This document shows positions 8,225 through 17,150 of a stretch of 20,000 nucleotides of DNA, piece by piece. Below the pieces are notes generated by a model. That model saw only the letters and a program-made list of their open reading frames with translations. It had not been told where the DNA came from and made no database searches. How positions within the stretch are numbered: the stretch's first letter is position 1; every line of letters begins with the position of its first letter. The DNA is from Priapulus caudatus (lineage: Eukaryota > Priapulida > Priapulimorpha > Priapulimorphida > Priapulidae), in contig NW_014577429.1 in assembly GCF_000485595.1 (NCBI RefSeq), forward strand, positions 193,507 through 213,506, given 5' to 3'. Position numbers and translations under genes: made by a program.

Positions 8225-8514
8225 CCTTCAGCGTAAGTACCGGCTAGAATTATTACGCAGAAGTGATAAAAAAGCTACGAAAAAATTGAGCAGGTCGTGA
8301 TACTTTGTTTACCGAGGTCATCATATAGGAGTGAATCTGATACTATTCAAATATAGATTTTGATGATGAGGGTAATGATAATAGTGATGGTGCTTATGAT
8401 GCTCATTATAATAATAATAAATATAAAAAAGGTGCTATAACGAATATGACTTATTTTATGACGATTGTAAGTCAACGTATAAGACGTAAGACGATTTCTC
8501 CGTCACTCTTTCAG
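8225..8514 (+). other. Remainder of LRR intron
   Basis: AT-rich with GAT and ATA triplet runs near 8360-8430; nothing else seen before the acceptor at 8513. Confidence 0.6.
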
Positions 8515-8681
8515 ATTCGATCCGCCCGTTTAACTGCAAATCTCTTCAACGTCTCGATCTCTCTCACAATCGTCTGATCGAATTCCCGGACTCGCTGCGG
8601 GATCCATGCGTCTCACTCACGATGCTTCGCCTCTACAACAACATGCTGGAAGCGTTGCCCCCGCCGTGGCGATGTCCCATG
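8515..8681 (+). CDS. LRRK1: LRRK1-like exon: LRR
   Basis: Acceptor CACTCTTTCAG has a good pyrimidine tract; the donor is CCCATG|GTATGA. Phase enters at 1 (the G of the preceding exon plus AT gives Asp) and leaves at 0. The protein includes LQRLDLSHNRLIEFPDSL and LTMLRLYNNMLEALPPPW, two LRRs. It ends WRCPM and continues naturally into KSLNASNN of the next LRR exon, which is block B. This junction is one of the two that fix where block B belongs. Confidence 0.9.
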
Positions 8682-8756
8682 GTATGATTCACTCTGGCTC
8701 TGACTCACTCACACACATTTGGTTATCTTCGTTGCGTACGATTTTGCCATCGCGCG

Positions 8757-8774
8757 TGCGCGTGTTTGTTTGTT

Positions 8775-8826
<52 letters not shown>

Positions 8827-8910
8827 GTGTGTGTGGTTGTGTGACGCGCGCGCGCGCGTGTGTGTGTGTGTGTGTGTGTGTTGTGGTGTGATGTGTGTTG
8901 TGTGTGGTGT

Positions 8911-8945
<35 letters not shown>

Positions 8946-9058
8946 TTGTGTGTTGTGGTGCGCGCGGCGTGCGCATGTGTGTGTATGCGTCTTCGCGTAT
9001 GCGTGAATATGTGTGTGTATATTGCGTGCGTGCGTGCGCGCGTGCGTGTGTGCGTGCC
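8757..9058 (+). repeat. TG microsatellite-rich tract
   Basis: TGTT, TG and CG runs with interruptions, between LRR exons. Open frames through it (Cys/Val or His/Thr repeats) are artefacts of the dinucleotide period. Confidence 0.95.
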
Positions 9059-9113
9059 GTGCCATATGTGGTGTATAGCCTCTGTGCGTTTGAAGCATTT
9101 TAATATCTTGCAG

Positions 9114-9238
9114 AGAGCCTGAACGCATCGAACAACGTCATCAGTTGCATTCCGACGCGGATATCACACGTTCTGGTCTAACACGCTGAGGATACATCCA
9201 ACCTAGATCGAAACAGGATTCACAGCATCAGCATTGGG
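9114..9238 (+). pseudogene. LRRK1: LRRK1-like LRR exon, frameshifted copy in collinear position (block B2)
   Basis: This is a near-identical copy of the exon at 5993-6115 but 125 instead of 123 bases. Against that copy it lacks one A directly after the acceptor and has extra A, G and C bases at separate places, plus a C-to-T change, so the frame breaks. It follows the phase-0 exon ending at 8681 and in its intact form starts in phase 0, which is the correct partner. Pure indel damage with few substitutions argues for sequencing error more than for an ageing pseudogene. If the raw reads prove the indels, this would be a true pseudogene exon. Confidence 0.75.
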
Positions 9239-10014
9239 GTTAATATCATTTCAGTGGTTCACTCCGCAGGTTGAGCATGCAACGAGCGCGTATAGAGGAT
9301 GTTTGCGAAAAAAGTTTGGTTAGTACTCGAACTTATACCATACAACTGAACAAAGTTTAGAAGCTAAGACTGGCTAAGCAGGTTCACTATGCGCGGGCGC
9401 AACCGTCTGCCCTGCCGCCACCTATCGATCGAAAGATAAATTAGTGACCCATACTTATAACACTCAGATCTTTTTCGTGACGCGAGGGTCGACCTGTCCC
9501 CGCAACGTATGGCGTTGCACTGCCCATTATGGGCCTCGACGCGTAAGATTCACAAGAGTCCATAATAGAGAATATTTTAAAATATTTTATTATTTATTAT
9601 ATATATTATATTATATTTAATATTTAATATCATCAATTGTTAATATAGGGAATTTGTTCTACTATCGCGACTATTGATATCATACATGAATGGATGAGAA
9701 ATTTATATTTCACACGTTAATATTTAACAGATATTTTTGTACATTATATAACATCGTATCAGTTAACGACGAACCAAATGCATCGAAATAAAGATGGCGC
9801 ATTCATAGTTAGTCTCAACACACTCACACTTGGCGCGCACACTTGCGCGCACACGCACACGCCACGAATACACGCAAGCACACACACGCCACGCGCACAC
9901 GCAGCTCAGAAAAATTTGCCACGTCTCGCGTACGCCATGGCAAAAGCATGAAAATTTTCCTCGATGGTAGAATCGGTATGACACCCTCACGCGTTAGTTT
10001 TTGTTGAGTGTGAG
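9239..10014 (+). other. Intron in block B2
   Basis: Indel-rich copy of the intron at 6116-6877, with the same AT-rich part and CA-rich microsatellite (about 9836-9905). Confidence 0.75.
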
Positions 10015-10159
10015 ATATGCTGCCTTGCGGGCACTGGAGAGAGCTACATCTCAGCCACAATCAGATTGCTATACTACCGCTGCCGACATTTCTGGGACTG
10101 CGTGAAACTATCGTGTGCTGGACGATTTCCTACAACTGTCTGACGAACAGCGACAACGA
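10015..10159 (+). pseudogene. LRRK1: LRRK1-like LRR exon, frameshifted copy in collinear position (block B2)
   Basis: Copy of the exon at 6878-7017, 145 instead of 140 bases. There are at least five single-base insertions, for example in ATATGCTGCC and ACATTTCTGG, and an extra G next to the acceptor (TGTGAG instead of TGTAG). The donor GA|GTGAGC is intact and leaves phase 2. The next exon, at 11272, supplies exactly one base to complete that codon, which supports this as the genuine position. The intact protein is seen in the copy at 6878. Confidence 0.75.
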
Positions 10160-10178
10160 GTGAGCGCACAACTATATA

Positions 10179-10265
10179 AGTGTGCGTATATATAATATAT
10201 ACATAATACATATATATATATATTATATGTATTATATATATATATATATATTTATTTATTTATTT
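10179..10265 (+). repeat. AT and ATTT microsatellite
   Basis: AT repeats followed by a few ATTT units, directly after block B2. It marks the place where B1 and B2 diverge. Confidence 0.9.
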
Positions 10266-10644
10266 AACTATATTATGCTATAATAATATTAGCTATATAA
10301 TGCTATATACATAACGTTCTCATTGCACATTTATCCGGTACTACGTGAGCTAACACGGTTTGTTACTGAGGCGATGTATTCAGATGTACAACGTGATCGT
10401 TAACAACCGATCAGATTTCAACAGCCTTCAGCGTCTATCAGTGGAGTGGCGTGTATAATGTTTAATGGAAAGCATTTATGAGGTGCGACGAACAATTGCA
10501 TGATCTCGATGTTACCGTAAGATAGCGCAGTCGTAGAAAAATCCATCCTCCATCCCCCTCGCAATATGTTTTACATACTACAGAGTATGCATGTCTACTA
10601 CATTTATAGTAGAAATCACTGAGCTGTACATAATAACATAACAT

Positions 10645-11160
10645 ATTATCAGGAGTGAATGATAATCGATTATTGTTATTATTATTATTATATTTTCCAA
10701 AATTGGCTTCTGGGTTGACCGTGTCCCAACCTGGGACATAGGGACTCAATCCAGAATTTTTCGCAGGATGTGTGCTGTTCCCAGTAGTGCGATTTTCTGC
10801 ATCATATTTTCTGCATTTATGCATTATTTTCTGCATTTTTGCATATTTATGATTTTTGCATATTTTCTGCATTTTTTCTGCATCGATTTTCTGCAATATT
10901 AATTTAATTATTATTATTTATTATTGTCATTATTATTTATTATCATTATTATTATTATTATTGGTTATTATTATTATTATCTATTAGTATTAGTATGTAT
11001 TTATTATATTTCAAAGTGGATCACGGCATTAGCGCGTGGCTTCTGGCGTTGACACGTGTTCCCAACCTGGGACATAGGGATTCAATCCAGTATTATTTTG
11101 ATTATTACGTTATTATTATTTATTATTATGTATTATTATTATTATTATTATTAGTTATTG

Positions 11161-11193
<33 letters not shown>

Positions 11194-11235
11194 GTTATTA
11201 TTATGATTATCTATTAGTATTCACTCCTGATGTTA
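10645..11235. repeat. Repeat unit with short inverted ends, tandemly duplicated core and ATT runs
   Basis: ATCAGGAGTGAAT near 10648 and its reverse complement near 11219 bracket the region. Inside, a segment of about 54 bases containing CCAACCTGGGACATAGGGA occurs at about 10703-10755 and again at about 11038-11091. The phrase TCTATTAGTATT also occurs twice (10980 and 11211). TTTTCTGCAT repeats fill 10790-10895, and ATT repeats fill most of the remainder. No protein is encoded. It may be a non-autonomous element or two noisy copies of one sequence. Confidence 0.6.
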
Positions 11236-11271
11236 TTATATACGGGTCAGTGATAGAGATCTATGTTACAG

Positions 11272-11517
11272 AGACACGACGACCTCGTGTGTATCTCCGA
11301 AATTCCACCAGCTGCTCAGCAACAGGTTCATCCACAAGTCGCAGGCTGATGACCACGAGGAGGAGGAGGAGGAGGAGGTGGAGCAGGCGAGCGGGCTGAA
11401 GCTGCCTGCAATCTTCGATCAGTCACTGCAGCGTCTCTATCTGAGTCACAACGACCTGCGCGCGGTGCCGGCGGGCGTCTGCGGCATGTCCAAGCTGCGT
11501 GTGCTCGACATATGCCA
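11272..11517 (+). CDS. LRRK1: LRRK1-like exon: LRR with acidic insert
   Basis: The acceptor is TGTTACAG, entered with one base (GA plus A gives Glu); the donor is TGCCA|GTAGGT, leaving phase 2. The translation holds FHQLLSNRFIHKSQ, then an acidic run DDHEEEEEEVEQ encoded by six GAG codons, then LQRLYLSHNDLRAVPAGV and LRVLDICQ/H. The Glu run sits where an LRR loop would be and is probably a recent triplet expansion. The whole 246 bases are open and phase-consistent. Confidence 0.85.
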
Positions 11518-12028
11518 GTAGGTCTATCAGCTCGACAGTTGCTCGACAGATAAACAGTTTACAGTCTCGCTAAAATCGTTAACAAAAAGAATCGAAAATA
11601 ATCGTAATTTTGCGTATATAGAGACGGTACGCTATATACGGCTCTGGCCGATGGTACCTGGTCCTTTAACCAAGCAGAGCGATGTTTTAATTTACTTCGA
11701 TATAAATATACCGTAGATCACGGATTGCTTACAATATAAGTAACAAATTCGATGCTAATTATGTGTAGGCCTACTGTTACGCGTAAATGGAATTTGCCTA
11801 CTTATTGTGCACGTTCAACGTGGCATTGATAACGCGTAAGTAATATCATATAAATAATATTATAATAATAAATAAATAAAATAGTTCGTAATAAAGAGGC
11901 AGCTACGTAGGAAGGTTAATTGACTACTAGTGCGCGTGTCTTGTTTCGTTTCGTCTTGTTTGTCTTTGTTCGTTTTTTGTTTTCTCTTTTTGACTTATTC
12001 GCGAGTGCGACTTGTTTCTCATTGTTAG
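11518..12028 (+). other. Intron, nothing notable
   Basis: AT-rich intron with a T-rich stretch at 11940-12026 serving the downstream acceptor. Confidence 0.7.
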
Positions 12029-12147
12029 CAATCCACGGATCACTCGGCTACCCGTGGAACTCGGTCACCTTGACCACTGTGTAACGCTAGACATCGACGG
12101 GCTAAACATCAGCAATATACCTAACGAGCTGAAGCCACGTGGCTCAT
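12029..12147 (+). CDS. LRRK1: LRRK1-like exon: last LRRs
   Basis: A long T-rich tract precedes the TTGTTAG acceptor; the donor is CAT|GTGAGT. Phases 2 in and 1 out fit both neighbours. The protein reads HNPRITRLPVELGHLDHCVT, then LDIDGLNISNIPNELKPRGS. The HNPxxxxLPxELG pattern and the following LDxxxLxISNIPxE segment are what LRRK proteins show at the end of the LRR domain, just before the linker to Roc. Confidence 0.9.
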
Positions 12148-12430
12148 GTGAGTACGCGCGCGCCATCTGACGGTGGATGCTGAAGCCCCATTTCTCGCAT
12201 GGTTCATCATCCGTATCTTTCTCGTCGACCGCGCGATGTATCACCGTGTAAACGTATTCATCGCATGGGTTGTAAGCCCACCCCTGAACTCGACTAGTGA
12301 GAAAGGTGGTTAGCGCGACATGTATAGCAATTGCAGTAAAAAATCGATTAATAAACTGATAATAAACTTGTGTTATAATTAGCGAGGTAAAATCACACTG
12401 ATATGTTAGCACTTAGTTATTCTTCCGTAG
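12148..12430 (+). other. Intron, nothing notable
   Basis: Unique sequence between the last LRR exon and the linker exon. The open frame on the opposite strand has no recognisable content. Confidence 0.6.
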
Positions 12431-12537
12431 CCGGAGAGATCTGCTACAACACGAACCTGATTCTCAACTACATGAGGAAGCACCTCAGAGACTATAGGCC
12501 CAGCCACCGACTAAAACTAATGGCCGTTGGCAAGGAG
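12431..12537 (+). CDS. LRRK1: LRRK1-like exon: LRR-Roc linker and first half of the P-loop
   Basis: Acceptor TTCTTCCGTAG, donor AAGGAG|GTATGC; phase 1 in, 0 out. The translation ends HRLKLMAVGKE, the first beta strand of the Roc GTPase plus the first residues of the Walker A motif. The rest (GRGKT) is on the next exon, so the nucleotide-binding loop is interrupted by an intron. The N-terminal part (LILNYMRKHLRDY) is the amphipathic helix that links LRR to Roc in LRRK proteins. Confidence 0.88.
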
Positions 12538-12764
12538 GTATGCACATGACACATGTGATTTGATTTGAATTAACATTTCTTTGAATGAATGGGAAATGTT
12601 GCGCCGTTCGTCTATGCCGCGACCTGCTATAATGACAGACGTAGTATTTAGTACATATATACCAATGTGCAGTTGTGGTGCAACACTGCGGCGCGAATAA
12701 AGTATACTGTTAATATAACCTTATAATATTTAAGTATACACAATGCATGGACACAAACACGCAC

Positions 12765-12850
12765 AGACAGACACATACACGCACGCACTCACGCACGCAC
12801 GCACGCACGCGCGTACACACACACACACACACACACAACACACACACACA

Positions 12851-12909
<59 letters not shown>

Positions 12910-12925
12910 AATGACACTATATATA
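12765..12925 (+). repeat. CA and AT microsatellite
   Basis: CA-rich with GCAC units, ending in an AT repeat (about 12894-12908), upstream of the P-loop exon. Confidence 0.95.
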
Positions 12926-12974
12926 TATAAATATAAGGTTATATGGATAAAGCTTATGAGGTTGATCTTTCCAG

Positions 12975-13112
12975 GGCCGTGGAAAGACGACACTTTTGGC
13001 TTTATTACGTGGTAAACCGAAGCCACCGAATGTATCCACCAACGGCATAGTTATCACGGAGTGGAGCCTGTGCGTAGATAACATGGTTAGCAAGTTACGC
13101 AAGCAATCAAAG
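12975..13112 (+). CDS. LRRK1: LRRK1-like exon: Roc P-loop and switch I
   Basis: Acceptor CTTTCCAG, donor AAG|GTAAGC, phase 0 at both ends, 46 codons. It begins GRGKTTLLALLRGKP, completing GKEGRGKT with the catalytic Lys and Thr of a P-loop GTPase. STNGIVITEWSL follows as the likely switch I and second strand. The exon lies between two CA-rich tracts, one ending about 75 bases upstream and one starting directly after the donor. Confidence 0.9.
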
Positions 13113-13117
13113 GTAAG

Positions 13118-13217
13118 CACACAAACACACGCACACGCACACGCTCACATACACACGCGCGACACACACGTACATGCACACACACACGCACACTCGCGCA
13201 CATACACACACACACAC

Positions 13218-13254
<37 letters not shown>

Positions 13255-13282
13255 GCACACACACACACACTCACACACACAC

Positions 13283-13325
<43 letters not shown>

Positions 13326-13392
13326 ACACGCGCGCGCGCGCACACGCACACACGCACATACACACCGAGCGCGCAAGCACGCACGCACGTCT
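13118..13392 (+). repeat. CA microsatellite-rich tract
   Basis: Starts right after the donor at 13113 and consists of CA runs with CG interruptions. With the upstream tract it encloses the P-loop exon. Confidence 0.95.
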
Positions 13393-13860
13393 GATATTGA
13401 ATATGGTTTGTTTGTTTTGTAATTTGCCGCTTGCTGTGAAAGGTTCTGGTTCTTCATGCTATACTTTGATTGCGTCTGCAATAAGCCATATCGGAAAGTC
13501 GCCGCCGACATATTGAGATCAGATAAGGGGGTGATAAGTTGCCTATATATAACATAGTTACGATAGTACTAGTCTAGGTTTTTGATCTAATTCTCTTCAC
13601 TAACATCGTACTTCAATTTACAGGTGCGTTTCTGTTTACAGAATGTATGATTGTAATCAATTGGGATATTTGCAATGTTTGTGCAACTAAAAAAACTAAA
13701 TAAACTAAAACTAACTAATAAACTAAAAACGCACGAGTGTTTACATTATTCATGTACTTTCCGTAGCGCCCTGTGGCCATTTTTATACTCCTTTTTCTAT
13801 GACCTAAATAACACAGCTGGACTTTCCGATATCACTTATTATCACGTGTGTTTCGTGAAG
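13393..13860 (+). other. Rest of Roc intron
   Basis: Unique AT-rich sequence with an ACTAAA-rich stretch near 13685-13730. An open frame running to 13935 is partly the switch II exon; upstream of 13861 it does not look like Roc. Confidence 0.55.
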
Positions 13861-14026
13861 TCCCCGACGATTGTCGTCAGCACGTGGGACCTAGGTGGCC
13901 AGAGGACTTCTACGTCACACATCAGTGCTTCCTGACAGATGGCGCCATCTACCTTAGTCTGGAACCTTCTCAATGGCAAGGAGGAGATCGAGCGAAATGT
14001 TAGGCGTTGGCTTGCTAAACATCGCG
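13861..14026 (+). CDS. LRRK1: LRRK1-like exon: Roc switch II, with three apparent frameshifts
   Basis: The exon starts SPTIVVSTWDLGGQ, containing the DxxGQ motif of switch II. The reading then jumps frame after GGCCAG (one base appears missing), again near CTTAGTC, and once more at TGGCTTGC. Read across those jumps, the segments are recognisable as THQCFLTDGAIY, WNLLNGKEEIERNVRRW and LLNI-like pieces, as expected for Roc. Exon length is 166 bases although both neighbouring junctions are phase 0, so the net indel is visible arithmetically. Acceptor GTGAAG is weak; donor GCG|GTGAGC is good. Only one copy is present, so error and real mutation cannot be separated here. Confidence 0.7.
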
Positions 14027-14106
14027 GTGAGCGTCAGACTAGATGGTCACCTTGTAGATACCTAAGATCATAGCATTCATAATATAAGCACATAGAACCT
14101 ACCTAT

Positions 14107-14205
14107 CTCCCCCTTCTGTTATCTCTCTGTCAACATTTCTCTCTCTGTCGACATCGCTCTCCTTTCTCGCACTCTCTCTCTCTCTTAATTTCTCTCTCTC
14201 CTCTT

Positions 14206-14264
<59 letters not shown>

Positions 14265-14470
14265 ATCTCTCTATCTCGCGCGCGCTCTCTCTCTATCCCG
14301 ATTTCTCGATCTCGCTCTCTCTCTTCTCCCCTCTCTCTTTCTCTATCTCCATCTGTCTTTCTCTCGCTCTCCCTCTTCCTCTGTCTCCCTCTCTCTCTCT
14401 CTCTCTCTCTTTCTTTCTTTATCACCATCTCTCTATCTCGCGCTCTCTCTCCCGCTCTCTATCTATCTAT
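14107..14470 (+). repeat. CT microsatellite (polypyrimidine) tract
   Basis: CTCTCT repeats with short interruptions, 80 bases after the Roc switch II exon. It is the reverse complement in kind of the GA tract at 16196-16710. Reverse-strand open frames rich in Arg and Glu are not genes. Confidence 0.95.
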
Positions 14471-14705
14471 TTTCCTCTTCACTAGCGCCTCTCCCTCTAT
14501 TTTTACGTTTTAGGTTTAGGATGACAAATCGCTGATGATAAAGTTATACATTGTACACGAGCATCAAACTGTAGCGAGCAGTGCGCTTGGTTGGGCTGCA
14601 TATTTCAAATGCTATCATTTCAACATTTCTCATAACTCTTCACTTCCGCCGTAATCAACGGGATTAATAATTATAAATAATTAAGGGTCCCTTACATCTT
14701 CCTAG

Positions 14706-14850
14706 GCGAAAGTGCGCAAGTGCAGAATCATTATCGTGGGGACTCACGTGGACGGCATAGCGAAACAAGTGCGGAGGGGTCACACGGAAAACTTGAGGCG
14801 ACTAGTCATGGAAATCTGCGGCGGGATGAAGAACGCGCATCGTATAGCCG
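14706..14850 (+). CDS. LRRK1: LRRK1-like exon: Roc guanine-specificity motif
   Basis: Acceptor ATCTTCCTAG, donor GCCG|GTGTGT; phase 0 in, 1 out. The protein starts AKVRKCRIIIVGTHVDGIAK: a hydrophobic beta strand followed by THVD, the G4 (T/NxxD-type) base-recognition motif of Roc. A basic helix (QVRRGHTENLRRLVMEI) follows. It is open throughout. The donor is non-consensus after GTG but gives the phase required by the next exon. Confidence 0.87.
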
Positions 14851-14894
14851 GTGTGTTTCATTTGAAGTCACGCGCTTTTATTTATTCATAATTA

Positions 14895-14940
<46 letters not shown>

Positions 14941-15505
14941 TACTTCATTAGTCAATTTCATTTTTAACACTTTTTTATTATAACTTATCAAATTTTGTTT
15001 ATTTCATTACTTAATCGTTTTATTTAATTATCGCTATTATTATCGTTTATTTATCACACTAGAATCGCGAGCTTCTGTATAAACATAATGCACTATACTG
15101 ATATCGTGTACTTACATATATGGTTATACTTCTGTTATGTTTATAAGATAGAGTTCGCGCCTCAGGACTAGAAAGTAAATAGCCGATAAGAAAAGATACT
15201 AGCGCTGCAATTATTTATCCACAGAAGGCTTTCGCGGCTTCTCTCTTGAATTCACGGGCATTGTCGCATTATTTTTGACGGAACAAGCATTCCTACATAA
15301 TCCAGTCTCAGAAATAATATCGTAATTCGGTACCCTCATGTAGTTAGGTGGATTTGCACGTATACCCATGTGTAATCAGTGCAAATGTCTTTTTTGCCTA
15401 CTAATATTCCATAAAGTCCGGCAAGTTTGAGCATAAAATCCTCTAATAGAGTTTAAAAGAGACGAGAGCACAATGAAATGATTGTAAGTAATGCATGTAT
15501 TTCAG
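14851..15505 (+). other. Roc intron with ATT repeat
   Basis: An ATT triplet run at about 14894-14938 is followed by AT-rich unique sequence. Nothing else seen. Confidence 0.7.
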
Positions 15506-15633
15506 CTATACGTGAAGTGTCGTGCGAAACGGGAGAGGGAATAGATGACTTGAGACGACTTATCTATCACGAGGCGAGGGTCATGAAAGAAACGAAAAAT
15601 GCCGCAGCCTCCTGCGCCGACCTCAGTTGGCAG
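15506..15633 (+). CDS. LRRK1: LRRK1-like exon: end of Roc, start of COR
   Basis: Acceptor ATGTATTTCAG, donor TGGCAG|GTAGGC; phase 1 in, 0 out. The translation contains IREVSCETGEGIDDLRRLIY, the G5-type SC/SA motif and last helix of Roc, then a helical stretch ending LSWQ. It is open and phase-consistent. Confidence 0.87.
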
Positions 15634-16020
15634 GTAGGCCTACATATGTAAACGCTGAATAGCTTCACACTGCTAGTATTCCTCGAGTGTTGCTGTACTT
15701 ACTCCCGATCGCCATAACCATGAATGAATTAGTGCGCCCTGCTATACGGTGTACGTGAAATTAGGCACGGTCTGCCATTACATTATCGTTGTCATTATCT
15801 ATCACTATATAGTCTCACTATGTGGATCATATAGTGTGCGCGCGTACTACAGATTGATAACAGTCAGTCCATCGATTCAATGTCCAGAGTAGTTATGATA
15901 TCATAAGTCTAGTAAATTCTCGTAACTTTTGAAGTGTAGCGTCATGCAAAACCTACAACATTTTAGATTCGTGGCATTCGTGAGAGTTTTTGCTGTGCCT
16001 GACAACGGGCGTCTCTCTAG
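15634..16020 (+). other. Roc/COR intron, nothing notable
   Basis: Unique sequence between exons; no repeat or ORF of interest. Confidence 0.65.
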
Positions 16021-16183
16021 GTTCCCAGAAGCTACGTCGAACTGATGGAACGCGTGGAGAAGGAGCGGCAGCGCCGCCGCATCAGCAGCGGTGGCGCTCC
16101 TCCCCTGCTCACCTTCCACGAGCTGCAGGCCCTGCTGCCGACCACAGATGGCGACGTCCGCAAAGACAACGAACTGAGCGAAG
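16021..16183 (+). CDS. LRRK1: LRRK1-like exon: COR-A
   Basis: Acceptor GTCTCTCTAG, donor GAAG|GTAGCA; phase 0 in, 1 out. The protein begins VPRSYVELMERVEKERQRRR, the IPxSYxxLE-type opening of COR, then LTFHELQALLPTTDGDVRK. This is the expected COR-A pattern of a helix, a basic linker and an LxxLL segment. A 500-base GA-rich tract starts about a dozen bases after the donor. Confidence 0.87.
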
Positions 16184-16195
16184 GTAGCAAGGGGT

Positions 16196-16710
16196 AGAAG
16201 GAGAGAGAGAGATAGAGAGAGAGGGGGGATAGAGAAAGGGGAGAGGAGAGCAAGGGAGAGAGAGAGAGAGAGAAAGTGGGAGAGGAGAGAAAGGGAGAGG
16301 CGAGAGAGAGAGGGAGAGGCGAGAGAGGGAGAAGAAGAGGCGAGAGAGAGAGAGAGAGAAAGGGGAAGAGGAGAGAGAGAGAGAAAAAAAAAAGGAGAGG
16401 CAAGAGAGGGAGAGAGGAGAGGAGAGGCGGAGGGCGATGGAGTGGGGAGAGCAGGAAGGGCAAGAGAAATGGGAAAAGGAAGCAAGCGAGAGAGTAAGAT
16501 AGGCTGAGAAAGAAGATTAGAGGGAAAGAGGGAAAAGGGCAGGAGAGATGTGAAAACAGAGAACAAGGAGATACAGAAGAGAGACAAGAAAGAAAGGGAG
16601 AGAGAGAGAGAAGAGAGAAGAGAGAGAGGAGGTGAGAGAAAGAGAGAGAGTGAGAAGAAGCAGCAGAAATGACGAAAATAGAAAGAGAGAAAGAGGAGAG
16701 GTAGTTGAAG
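16196..16710 (+). repeat. GA microsatellite (polypurine) tract
   Basis: About 500 bases of GAGA with GGG, AAA and GGC interruptions, inside the COR-A intron. Frames through it encode only Arg/Glu or Ser/Leu repeats. Confidence 0.95.
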
Positions 16711-16761
16711 AGATAATCGATTTTATTTTGTTATCTCTCGACTATATCTGCATCTCCACAG

Positions 16762-16890
16762 CCGTTAACATACATGCGCAGGAGTAGGCCTGGTCACGTT
16801 TCTACGGGACAGATTTTCCAGTGTAACAACAGTGCTTCATAGACCCACAATGGCTGTGCGACCTTCTCTCAAGAATCATAACGCGTTAAG
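16762..16890 (+). CDS. LRRK1: LRRK1-like exon: COR-A, with apparent frameshifts
   Basis: Acceptor CATCTCCACAG, donor AAG|GTACGC. Pieces in different frames read VGLVTFLRD and CFIDPQWLCDLLSRIIT, matching the hydrophobic strand and the (F/L)xxPxWL motif of COR-A, but no single frame spans them. A phase-1 entry and phase-0 exit would need length 2 modulo 3; the exon has 129 bases, so a net indel is present. It lies at the upstream edge of the noisy stretch that continues to the window end. Confidence 0.6.
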
Positions 16891-17044
16891 GTACGCTATC
16901 GTGGTGAATTCTGGCCGTTACTTACATTGCTAATGAAATACACACCCGCGTAATGAATCTTCCCAGGCCGAGAGAATCGAAGATGCCGTGCCGTGTGTAG
17001 TATGTGGGCGTGTGCGTGTGTGTGTGCTAGTGTGGGCGGGCGTG

Positions 17045-17091
<47 letters not shown>

Positions 17092-17150
17092 CGTGCTTGT
17101 GATGTATTGTGTGTGTCCGCTCGCGGCGCGTGCGTGCGCTGGCGCTGGCA
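16891..17150 (+). repeat. COR intron with TG microsatellite
   Basis: Short unique sequence, then a TG repeat from about 16990 to 17115 leading into the 43-bp repeat array. Confidence 0.85.

Larger units (their letters stand above)
9026..10178 (+). repeat. Block B, indel-rich copy (B2)
   Basis: Direct duplicate of 5918-7036. Differences are mostly single-base insertions spread evenly over exon and intron. To its left is a TG microsatellite and to its right an AT microsatellite. Confidence 0.92.

Noticed and set aside
8606-9128. Long Cys/Val and His/Thr open frames across the TG tract
   Set aside because: Dinucleotide repeats lack stop codons. The first residues of one frame overlap the real LRR exon in a different frame.
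12996-13511. Open frames through the CA tract after the P-loop exon
   Set aside because: Only the part up to 13112 is coding; a GTAAGC donor ends the exon and the rest is His/Thr repeat.
14099-14428. Arg/Glu-rich reverse-strand protein over the CT tract
   Set aside because: It is an antisense reading of a simple repeat inside an intron of the + strand gene.
15901-16587. 228-residue Ser/Leu-rich reverse-strand open frame
   Set aside because: It is the longest open frame in the window, but it is made by the GA tract and by antisense of the COR-A exon at 16021-16183.
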